The notes beneath the pieces were generated by a model, which saw only the letters and a program-made list of their open reading frames with translations, had not been told where the DNA came from and did not search any database. Below are positions 7,223 through 13,176 of a DNA stretch of 16,803 nucleotides, piece after piece (position 1 is the first letter of the stretch; each line of letters starts with the position of its first letter). The position numbers were made by a program, and so were the translations under genes. Source of the stretch: SIG603 sp963589785 (GTDB lineage Bacteria > Bacillota > Clostridia > Oscillospirales > Acutalibacteraceae); the NCBI GenBank assembly GCA_963589785.1, contig CAVAMJ010000025.1, positions 1 to 16,803 on the forward strand. The letters are read 5' to 3'.

Positions 7223-8566
7223 TCAGACCACACCCTGAGCGAGCATAGCGTCTGCAACCTTTACGAAGCCTGCGATGTTAGCACCGACAACATAGTTCTT
7301 CGGATGGCCGTACTTCTCAGCTGCTGCATCAGCATTAGCAAAGATGTTCTCCATGATTGTCTTGAGCTTAGCGTCAACCTCTTCGAATGTCCAAGAAAGT
7401 CTCTGGCTGTTCTGGCTCATCTCGAGAGCGGATGTAGCAACACCGCCAGCGTTGGAAGCCTTGCCTGGGGCAAAGAGAACACCAGCCTCCTGGAGAGCGA
7501 TTGTAGCGTCAGGAGTTGTAGGCATGTTAGCGCCCTCTGCAACTGCGATTACGCCGTTAGCGATAAGCTTCTTAGCGTCGTCGATGTTGAGCTCGTTCTG
7601 AGTTGCGCAAGGAAGTGCGATGTCAACCTTAACTTCCCACTGGTTTGTACCCTCAGCCTTCTTGTCGTGGTACTGAGCGGAAGGTCTCTGTGCAGCGTAC
7701 TCTGTGAGTCTTGCACGCTTAACCTCTTTGATTTCCTTGAGGAGAGCAACGTCAATTCCCTCCGGATCATAGATCCAGCCTGTGGAATCGGAGCATGTGA
7801 CAGGCTTTGCACCGAGCTGGTATGCCTTTTCGATAGCGTAGATAGCAACATTTCCTGCACCGGAAACAGAAACTGTCTTGCCTGCGATGTCAATGCCGTT
7901 CTTCTTGAGCATAGCGTTTGTGAAATAGAGAAGACCGTAGCCTGTAGCCTCTGTTCTTGCGAGAGAACCGCCGAATGTGAGGCCCTTACCTGTGAGAACG
8001 CCCTCGTAGGAGTTGCGAATTCTCTTGTACTGACCGTACATGTAGCCGATTTCTCTTGCGCCTGTACCGATGTCACCAGCAGGAACGTCTGTGTCCTGAC
8101 CGATGTGTCTGTAAAGCTCTGTCATAAAGCTCTGGCAGAAAGCCATGATCTCTCTGTCAGACTTGCCCTTCGGGTCGAAGTCGGAGCCGCCCTTGCCGCC
8201 GCCGATCGGAAGTCCTGTCAAGCTGTTCTTGAAGATCTGCTCGAAGCCGAGGAACTTGATGACACCGAGGTTTACGGACGGGTGAAGTCTGATACCGCCC
8301 TTGTAAGGACCGATAGCTGAGTTGAACTGAACTCTGAAGCCGCGGTTAACCTGAACCTTGCCGTTATCGTCGACCCACGGAACACGGAACATAAGCTGTC
8401 TTTCCGGCTCTGTGATTCTCTCGAGAATACCAGCTGCCTGGTACTTTGGGTCTGCATCGAGAACCGGCTCGATGGACTCGAGAACCTCTGTTGCTGCCTG
8501 GATGAACTCAGGCTCGGAAGGATTCTTCTTCTTGAGGAGCTCTAACTGCTCTTGAACGTATGACAT
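7223..8566 (-). CDS. gdhA: NADP-type glutamate dehydrogenase, 447 aa
   Basis: Hexameric glutamate dehydrogenase interconverting 2-oxoglutarate plus ammonium and glutamate; this subfamily usually works in ammonia assimilation with NADPH. Length equals E. coli GdhA (447). Visible motifs are GPYKGGIRLHP (86-96), the catalytic-lysine loop PIGGGKGGSDFDPKG (Lys125), AGDIGTG with Asp165, and the Rossmann loop SGAGNVA (235-241). NADPH preference is inferred from subfamily similarity, not read from a single residue. The ATG at 8566 is preceded on the minus strand by GGAGG eight bases upstream. It is a single-gene unit with its own promoter, a structured leader of about 125 nt and its own terminator. 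Codon bias is strong, as expected for an abundant enzyme, and it produces long false open frames on the opposite strand. Confidence 0.97.
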   Translation of the reverse strand: MSYVQEQLELLKKKNPSEPEFIQAATEVLESIEPVLDADPKYQAAGILERITEPERQLMFRVPWVDDNGKVQVNRGFRVQFNSAIGPYKGGIRLHPSVNLGVIKFLGFEQIFKNSLTGLPIGGGKGGSDFDPKGKSDREIMAFCQSFMTELYRHIGQDTDVPAGDIGTGAREIGYMYGQYKRIRNSYEGVLTGKGLTFGGSLARTEATGYGLLYFTNAMLKKNGIDIAGKTVSVSGAGNVAIYAIEKAYQLGAKPVTCSDSTGWIYDPEGIDVALLKEIKEVKRARLTEYAAQRPSAQYHDKKAEGTNQWEVKVDIALPCATQNELNIDDAKKLIANGVIAVAEGANMPTTPDATIALQEAGVLFAPGKASNAGGVATSALEMSQNSQRLSWTFEEVDAKLKTIMENIFANADAAAEKYGHPKNYVVGANIAGFVKVADAMLAQGVV

Positions 8567-8691
8567 AAAAATAACCTCCGTAAAATTGGCAGATTAAAGT
8601 TTGTTTGCAAAAATGAACTTCTTTCTGATTCGTATCTGCCTTTAATGATTTTAAGGGCTAAAGCACAACGATTGTGCTTCACCGTGGCGTT
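8567..8691 (-). promoter_or_regulatory. gdhA: Structured leader of gdhA mRNA
   Basis: The predicted leader contains a perfect 8-bp hairpin with a 3-nt loop (8661-8679, AAGCACAA / TTGTGCTT) near its 5' end. A second pairing, GGCAGAT (complement of 8634-8640) with ATCTGCC (complement of 8588-8594), closes a 39-nt loop just before the GGAGG. Neither is followed by a T run. It matches no riboswitch consensus I know; a regulatory role is inferred. Confidence 0.4.
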
Positions 8692-8840
8692 GATTTGATT
8701 TTAGCACAAAAAATTCAAAAAAACAAGAAGATTGTAGGAATTTTATCTTTTTATGCAATTTTTGTGCTTTGACACTTCATAAATATTGCGTTTTTGCGTA
8801 TATGAAAGTCTATTTTATATTAAAATTCACCGAAGCACAT
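8661..8840. repeat. Cluster of TTGTGCTT / AAGCACAA half-sites around the gdhA promoter
   Basis: A perfect palindrome, AAGCACAA-CGA-TTGTGCTT (8661-8679), is accompanied by AGCACAA at 8703-8709 (overlapping the gdhA extended -10), TTGTGCTT at 8762-8769 and AAGCACAT at 8833-8840. That is five copies of a 7-8-mer in 180 bases, far more than chance. It looks like an operator array for a regulator of gdhA, though the regulator is unknown. Confidence 0.5.
8698..8726 (-). promoter_or_regulatory. gdhA: gdhA promoter
   Basis: Read on the minus strand, TTGTTT (complement of 8721-8726) and TAAAAT (complement of 8698-8703) are 17 bases apart, and TGC precedes the -10, making it extended. Transcription should start near 8691, giving a leader of about 125 nt. 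Confidence 0.6.
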
Positions 8841-8962
8841 TGCTGTTGTAGCAAATTGTACAGAAATATCATTTTGAAGAAAGGATATTTCTTTGCAAGC
8901 ATTAAAGCTGATTTGTCAAGAGAAATTTATCATAGGACAAAGAGAGCAAACCGAAAAACAAA

Positions 8963-8985
8963 AAGTATACTAAATCGGTATACTT
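8963..8985. repeat. Operator-like palindrome between gdhA and gpsA
   Basis: AAGTATAC (8963-8970), seven bases, then GTATACTT (8978-8985): a perfect 8-bp inverted repeat. It lies about 100 bases before the predicted gpsA transcription start and nearly 280 bases upstream of the gdhA start. The remainder of 8727-9040 contains no credible gene; it is AT-rich and otherwise featureless to my reading. Confidence 0.45.
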
Positions 8986-9040
8986 AATCGATAGAAATTA
9001 CGGATATAAAATGTGATAAAATTTACCGTGCTTTAACAGT

Positions 9041-9069
9041 TTGATAATTTTTAGCGAATAGTATATAAT
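9041..9069 (+). promoter_or_regulatory. gpsA: gpsA promoter
   Basis: TTGATA (9041-9046), 17 bases, then TATAAT (9064-9069): one mismatch from the sigma-A consensus in the -35 and a perfect -10. The start would be near 9076, leaving a short leader of about 46 bases. Confidence 0.7.
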
Positions 9070-9121
9070 CAAGGTCACAGACTATCGTTAAATACTGAAA
9101 AACAACTCAAAAGAGGTTAAA

Positions 9122-10123
9122 ATGGAAAATAAAAAGAAAGTATCCGTTCTTGGTGCCGGAAGCTGGGGAACTGCAATAAGCCTTTTGCTTTTCGACAACG
9201 GTCACGATGTCACTCTTTGGTCACACAGCAAGGAGGAGATAGAGAATATCGAGAGAACTCACGAAAACGCATCTAAGTTGCCCGGGGTCAATCTTCCCGA
9301 CGGCATGAAGTATTCTGCTGATTTAGAGAACAGCGTAGAAAGTGCCGATATAATAGTTTTGGCTGTACCGTCCTCGGTCATAAGAGGAATGGCGGCAAAG
9401 GTCGGCGGCTTCTCTCGTGAAGGTCAGATAATCGTCACTGTTTCCAAGGGAATTGAGGAGGGCACGTTAAAAACCCAGTCTCAAATTGCCGAGGAGGAGA
9501 TAAAGAATGCTCCCGTTGTAGCGCTTTCAGGTCCAAGCCACGCAGAGGAGGTTGGCAGAAAATTGCCGACAACTCTCATTTCGGCATCGGAAGACCAAAA
9601 CAGCGCAAGGATTATTCAGGATGTTTTCATGAATAACTATGTCCGTGTCTACACAAGCGAGGATGTCCTCGGCGTTGAACTCGGCGGTTCGCTCAAAAAT
9701 GTCATTGCTCTTGCCGCCGGTATGATTGACGGCATGGGATTCGGAGACAACGCAAAGGCGGCACTTATCACAAGAGGTATCGCAGAGATGTCCCGTCTTG
9801 CCATTGCAATGGGCGCAAAGGCTGAGACGCTTGGCGGACTTTCAGGAATAGGCGACCTTATAGTTACATGTGAGAGCCGCCACAGCCGAAACAGAAAAGC
9901 AGGCTATCTTATCGGCCAGGGAATGACAACCGAACAGGCAATGCGTGAGGTAAAGATGGTCGTAGAAGGAGTTTATTCCGCAAAGGCGGCTTTGTCGCTC
10001 GGCAAAAAGTACGGAGTAAGCCTTCCGATTATTGAGGAAGTCAACCATGTTCTCTTTGACGGAAAGGATACAAAAGAGGCTGTCGGCGACCTTATGGGCA
10101 GAGATAAAAAATCAGAGTACTGA
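9122..10123 (+). CDS. gpsA: Glycerol-3-phosphate dehydrogenase [NAD(P)+], 333 aa
   Basis: Reduces dihydroxyacetone phosphate to sn-glycerol-3-phosphate, the backbone precursor of phospholipids; cytosolic. The N-terminal Rossmann loop is GAGSWGTA (11-18). Family motifs follow: VSKGIEEGT (107-115), SGPSHAEEV (136-144), LKNVIALAAGMIDG (191-204) with the expected catalytic Lys192, and the C-terminal helical domain with SGIGDL (241-246) and SRHSRNR. Length is normal. The ATG at 9122 follows AGAGG. It has its own promoter and a terminator directly after the stop, so it appears to be a single-gene unit. DHAP is both its substrate and the product of RhaD, but there is no sign that the two are co-regulated. 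Confidence 0.96.
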   Translation: MENKKKVSVLGAGSWGTAISLLLFDNGHDVTLWSHSKEEIENIERTHENASKLPGVNLPDGMKYSADLENSVESADIIVLAVPSSVIRGMAAKVGGFSREGQIIVTVSKGIEEGTLKTQSQIAEEEIKNAPVVALSGPSHAEEVGRKLPTTLISASEDQNSARIIQDVFMNNYVRVYTSEDVLGVELGGSLKNVIALAAGMIDGMGFGDNAKAALITRGIAEMSRLAIAMGAKAETLGGLSGIGDLIVTCESRHSRNRKAGYLIGQGMTTEQAMREVKMVVEGVYSAKAALSLGKKYGVSLPIIEEVNHVLFDGKDTKEAVGDLMGRDKKSEY

Positions 10124-10131
10124 TGAATGTG

Positions 10132-10170
10132 AGGCGGAGCACGAAAATTGCTTCGCTTTCCTTATTTTCT
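10132..10170 (+). terminator. gpsA: Intrinsic terminator of gpsA
   Basis: GCGGAGCA (10134-10141) pairs with TGCTTCGC (10149-10156), with one G-T pair and a 7-nt loop. The stem can extend by two more base pairs outward. A T-rich tail follows (10157-10170) and runs directly into the -35 of the purB promoter. Confidence 0.65.
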
Positions 10171-10198
10171 TGACAAAAAGGGCGTGTTTACATATAAT
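10170..10198 (+). promoter_or_regulatory. purB: Consensus promoter of purB
   Basis: TTGACA (10170-10175), exactly 17 bases, then TATAAT (10193-10198). Both hexamers match the sigma-A consensus perfectly. Transcription would start near 10205. A perfect promoter usually means that control is exerted elsewhere, for example by a repressor or in the long leader. Confidence 0.8.
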
Positions 10199-10204
10199 TA
10201 CAGT

Positions 10205-10365
10205 GCGTATGTCTTTCACCATAAGGCGATAAATGACATATGATTTGAATGCGGCTGTTTTACCGTGCCGCAAAGTTATGCTATGAAGGAGTGAGGAGTT
10301 TCGAGCGTTGTCCCGGGATTCCTTATATTTATTTTTGCGAAAATTCAAAGAAAAGAGGAAGTAAA
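10205..10365 (+). promoter_or_regulatory. purB: Long structured leader of purB mRNA, candidate cis-regulatory RNA
   Basis: About 160 nt separate the predicted start from the purB ATG. TCTTTCA (10212-10218) can pair with TGAAGGA (10284-10290). Inside it, CATA (10220-10223) pairs with TATG (10277-10280), and TGCGGC (10250-10255) pairs with GCCGCA (10267-10272). Downstream, TTCCT (10319-10323) could pair either with AGGAA of the purB ribosome site (10356-10360) or with AAGGA of the outer stem, so the pairings compete. It does not match the purine, ZTP or THF riboswitch cores as I know them. Function is inferred. Confidence 0.4.
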
Positions 10366-11799
10366 ATGTCAAGAGATACTTACGAATCCCCATTATCTTC
10401 AAGATACGCCGACAAGGAGATGAAATATCTTTTCTCTCCGGACATGAAGTTCAGAACATGGAGAAAGCTCTGGATTGCTCTTGCTGAGGCTGAGAAGGAG
10501 CTTGGCCTTAACATCACAGACGAGCAGATCGAGGAGATGAAGGCTCACGCAGACGACATCAACTATGAGGTCGCTGAGGAGAGAGAAAAGCTTGTCCGCC
10601 ACGATGTTATGAGCCATGTTTATGCTTACGGTCAGCAGTGCCCGAAGGCAGCGGGAATCATTCACCTTGGTGCAACATCTTGCTATGTCGGTGACAACAC
10701 TGATATCATCATCATGACTGAGGCAATGAAGATTATTCGCCGCAAGCTTATCGGTGTTATCCGTGTTCTTTCCGATTTTGCCGAGAAGTACAAGGATCTT
10801 CCGACACTTGCTTTCACTCATTTCCAGCCTGCACAGCCGACAACAGTTGGTAAGCGTGCAACTCTTTGGATTCAGGAGCTTATGATGGATCTCGAGAATG
10901 TCGAGTACCAGCTTTCAAAGGCTAAGCTTCTCGGCTCAAAGGGTACAACAGGCACACAGGCTTCTTTCCTTGAGCTTTTCGAGGGTGACCACGAGAAGTG
11001 TAGAATGGTTGATAAGCTTGTCGCTCAGAAGATGGGCTATGACTCTTGCTTTGCGGTATCAGGTCAGACCTACTCAAGAAAGCTTGACTACCAGATGATC
11101 AGCGTTCTTTCCGGAATTGCTCAGAGTGCTACAAAGTTTTCTAACGATATTCGTCTTCTTCAGCACCTCAAGGAGGTTGAGGAGCCGTTCGAGAAGAATC
11201 AGATCGGTTCTTCCGCAATGGCATATAAGCGCAATCCTATGAGAAGTGAGAGAATGGCTTCTCTCTCAAGATACCTCATGGTTGACGCTCTCAACCCGGC
11301 TATCACAACAGCTGTTCAGTGGTTCGAGAGAACTCTCGATGACTCCGCTAACAAGCGTCTTTCCGTTCCGGAGGGATTCCTTGCGGCTGATGCTGTTCTC
11401 AACCTTTACATGAACGTTGCTGACGGTCTTGTTGTTTATCCTAAGGTTATCGAGTCAAGACTTATGGCAGAATTGCCGTTCATGGCAACAGAGAACATCA
11501 TGATGGATGCTGTTAAGCGCGGCGGAAACCGTCAGGAGCTTCATGAGCACATCAGAATTCACTCAATGGCAGCTTCTAAGGTTGTCAAGGAGGAGGGCGG
11601 CAAGAACGACCTTCTCGAGAGAATTGCAAACGATCCGATTTTCGGCGTAACTATGGAAGATCTTCAGGGCATCTTAAAGCCTGAGAAGTATGTCGGCAGA
11701 GCACCTGTTCAGACAGAGGACTTCTTGAACGAGGTTGTAAGACCTAAGCTTAAGGAGTATGACGATGTTCCTGAGGAGCACGCAGAAATCAACGTTTAA
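10366..11799 (+). CDS. purB: Adenylosuccinate lyase, 477 aa, eukaryote-like type
   Basis: Fumarase/aspartase-superfamily lyase. It cleaves adenylosuccinate to AMP plus fumarate, and SAICAR to AICAR plus fumarate, so it serves both the late de novo purine pathway and AMP synthesis. The start is ATG at 10366 with GAGG seven bases upstream; an in-frame ATG at 10249 lies in the leader and was rejected. Landmarks are YESPLSSRYA near the N-terminus, RHDVMSHVYAYG (78-89), THFQPAQPTTVGKR (151-164, catalytic His152), and the mobile signature loop GSSAMAYKRNP (281-291). The loop has Ala where most homologues have Pro (GSSAMP). From memory, long stretches match the human enzyme closely, for example QWFERTLDDSAN and ELPFMATENI, so it belongs to that clade rather than the E. 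coli one. The gene is followed by purA after 88 bases. Confidence 0.95.
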   Translation: MSRDTYESPLSSRYADKEMKYLFSPDMKFRTWRKLWIALAEAEKELGLNITDEQIEEMKAHADDINYEVAEEREKLVRHDVMSHVYAYGQQCPKAAGIIHLGATSCYVGDNTDIIIMTEAMKIIRRKLIGVIRVLSDFAEKYKDLPTLAFTHFQPAQPTTVGKRATLWIQELMMDLENVEYQLSKAKLLGSKGTTGTQASFLELFEGDHEKCRMVDKLVAQKMGYDSCFAVSGQTYSRKLDYQMISVLSGIAQSATKFSNDIRLLQHLKEVEEPFEKNQIGSSAMAYKRNPMRSERMASLSRYLMVDALNPAITTAVQWFERTLDDSANKRLSVPEGFLAADAVLNLYMNVADGLVVYPKVIESRLMAELPFMATENIMMDAVKRGGNRQELHEHIRIHSMAASKVVKEEGGKNDLLERIANDPIFGVTMEDLQGILKPEKYVGRAPVQTEDFLNEVVRPKLKEYDDVPEEHAEINV

Positions 11800-11822
11800 T
11801 TTTAAACTAATCAGAAATATAT

Positions 11823-11852
11823 TTGCGAGAGCAAGTATTAATCAAATATAAT
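11823..11852 (+). promoter_or_regulatory. purA: Possible internal promoter for purA
   Basis: TTGCGA (11823-11828), 18 bases, then TATAAT (11847-11852), in the 88-base gap between purB and purA. The -10 is perfect and the -35 is weak. No terminator is visible after purB, so purA could be read from both promoters. Confidence 0.4.
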
Positions 11853-11887
11853 AATATTTAATCTATCACTAAGAAAGGTGAAGTAAA

Positions 11888-13171
11888 ATGCCAGTTAAAG
11901 CTATTGTCGGTGCCAACTGGGGTGACGAGGGCAAGGGTAAGGTAACAGATGTTCTTGCTGAGACAAGTGATATTGTCGTTCGTTTCCAGGGCGGTGCCAA
12001 TGCGGGCCACACTATCATCAATGAATACGGACGCTTTGCGCTCCACATCCTTCCGTCAGGAAGCTTCTATCCACATATCACCAACATCATCGGAAACGGT
12101 GTTGCACTTGATATTAAGAAACTCTGCGATGAACTCAAGAGCATTGAGGATCAGGGAGTTCCGGCACCTAAGCTTATAATCAGCGAGAGAGCTCAGATCC
12201 TCATGCCGTACCACGCACTTCAGGACGGCTACGAGGAGGAGAGACTTGCAGGAAGAGCATTCGGCTCAACAAAATCGGGTATTGCTCCGTTCTACTCCGA
12301 TGTTTACGCAAAGACAGGTATAATGGTCGCTGACCTCTATGACGATGAGAGACTCAAGGCAAGACTCGGCGCAGCGGTTGAGGTTAAGAATATTCTTTTC
12401 GAGCACCTCTATCACAAGCCGAAGCTTGATTTCGAGACTCTTTATAACGAGCTCAAGCAGTACAGAGAGCTCATCAGACCGTATGTCGGTGACGCTGTTT
12501 CATTCGTTCACAAGGCACTCAAGGAGGGCAAGACTGTTCTTCTCGAGGGTCAGCTTGGCTCCATGAAGGATCCTATGCTCGGTATGTGCCCGATGACAAC
12601 ATCTTCTCACACACTTGCAGGCTTCGGTACTGTCGGTGCATGTGTTCCTCCGACAGAGCTCAAGGAGGTTATATGCGTAACTAAGGCATATTCCTCATGT
12701 GTCGGTTCTCCGACAGAGCCATTCGTCAGCGAGCTCCTCGGTGAGGAGGGCGACGAGCTTCGCCGCAGAGGCGGAGACAAGGGCGAGTTCGGTGCTACAA
12801 CAGGCAGACCAAGAAGAGTCGGCTGGTTCGACACCGTCGCTACAAAGTACGGCTGCATGGTTCAGGGCGCAACAAACGTCTGCATCACATGTCTCGATGT
12901 TCTTTCCTATCTCGATGAGATCAAGGTTTGCACAGGATATGAGATTGACGGCGAGGTAACAGATGTGTTCCCTGTTCCCGCAAAGCTTTCTAAGGCAAAG
13001 CCGGTGTTCACAACTCTTCCGGGATGGAAGTGTGACATCAGGGGAATCAAGAACTACGAGGATCTCCCTGAGAACGCAAAGAAATACGTAGAATTCATTG
13101 AAAAGGCTATTGACGCAAGAATTGGAATGGTTTCCAACGGCCCGTCAAGAACTGACATTATTTACAGGTAA
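11888..13171 (+). CDS. purA: Adenylosuccinate synthetase, 427 aa, clostridial-type
   Basis: GTP-dependent ligase joining IMP and aspartate to make adenylosuccinate, the substrate of the adjacent PurB. The P-loop is GANWGDEGKGK (8-18) with catalytic Asp13, and GANAGHT carries catalytic His41. GATTGRPRRVGWFD (302-315) holds the IMP/aspartate-binding arginines, and the C-terminus ends MVSNGPSRTDIIYR. Compared with the E. coli enzyme several substrate-contact regions differ: the first motif reads NWGDEG instead of QWGDEG, the GAQG loop reads EGQLG (220-224), and the region of the cross-subunit Arg143 reads YAKTGIM (140-146). I recall the same pattern in PurA of many Clostridia, so this is a clade feature and not damage. 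The start ATG at 11888 follows AAAGG. The glmS start is only five bases beyond the stop. Confidence 0.95.
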   Translation: MPVKAIVGANWGDEGKGKVTDVLAETSDIVVRFQGGANAGHTIINEYGRFALHILPSGSFYPHITNIIGNGVALDIKKLCDELKSIEDQGVPAPKLIISERAQILMPYHALQDGYEEERLAGRAFGSTKSGIAPFYSDVYAKTGIMVADLYDDERLKARLGAAVEVKNILFEHLYHKPKLDFETLYNELKQYRELIRPYVGDAVSFVHKALKEGKTVLLEGQLGSMKDPMLGMCPMTTSSHTLAGFGTVGACVPPTELKEVICVTKAYSSCVGSPTEPFVSELLGEEGDELRRRGGDKGEFGATTGRPRRVGWFDTVATKYGCMVQGATNVCITCLDVLSYLDEIKVCTGYEIDGEVTDVFPVPAKLSKAKPVFTTLPGWKCDIRGIKNYEDLPENAKKYVEFIEKAIDARIGMVSNGPSRTDIIYR

Positions 13172-13176
13172 TCATT

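Noticed and set aside
7304..8320. A 338-codon open frame on the plus strand opposite gdhA
   Set aside because: Cys/Leu/Ser-rich translation with no ribosome site or domain. It is a by-product of the strong codon bias of gdhA.
8769..8806. TTGACA at 8769-8774 as a promoter
   Set aside because: No -10 element at 16-18 bases; the nearest TAT-like hexamer is about 26 bases away.
8769..8987. A 72-codon open frame between gdhA and gpsA
   Set aside because: No ribosome site, low-complexity AT-rich translation, and it overlaps the palindrome.
10249..10365. Upstream in-frame ATG extending purB by 39 codons
   Set aside because: It lies in the structured leader without a ribosome site, and the added residues match nothing in the family.
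11888..13171. PurA considered as PurZ (2-aminoadenylosuccinate synthetase of Z-genome phages)
   Set aside because: The catalytic Asp13 that PurZ lacks is present, and the gene sits beside purB in a housekeeping context.
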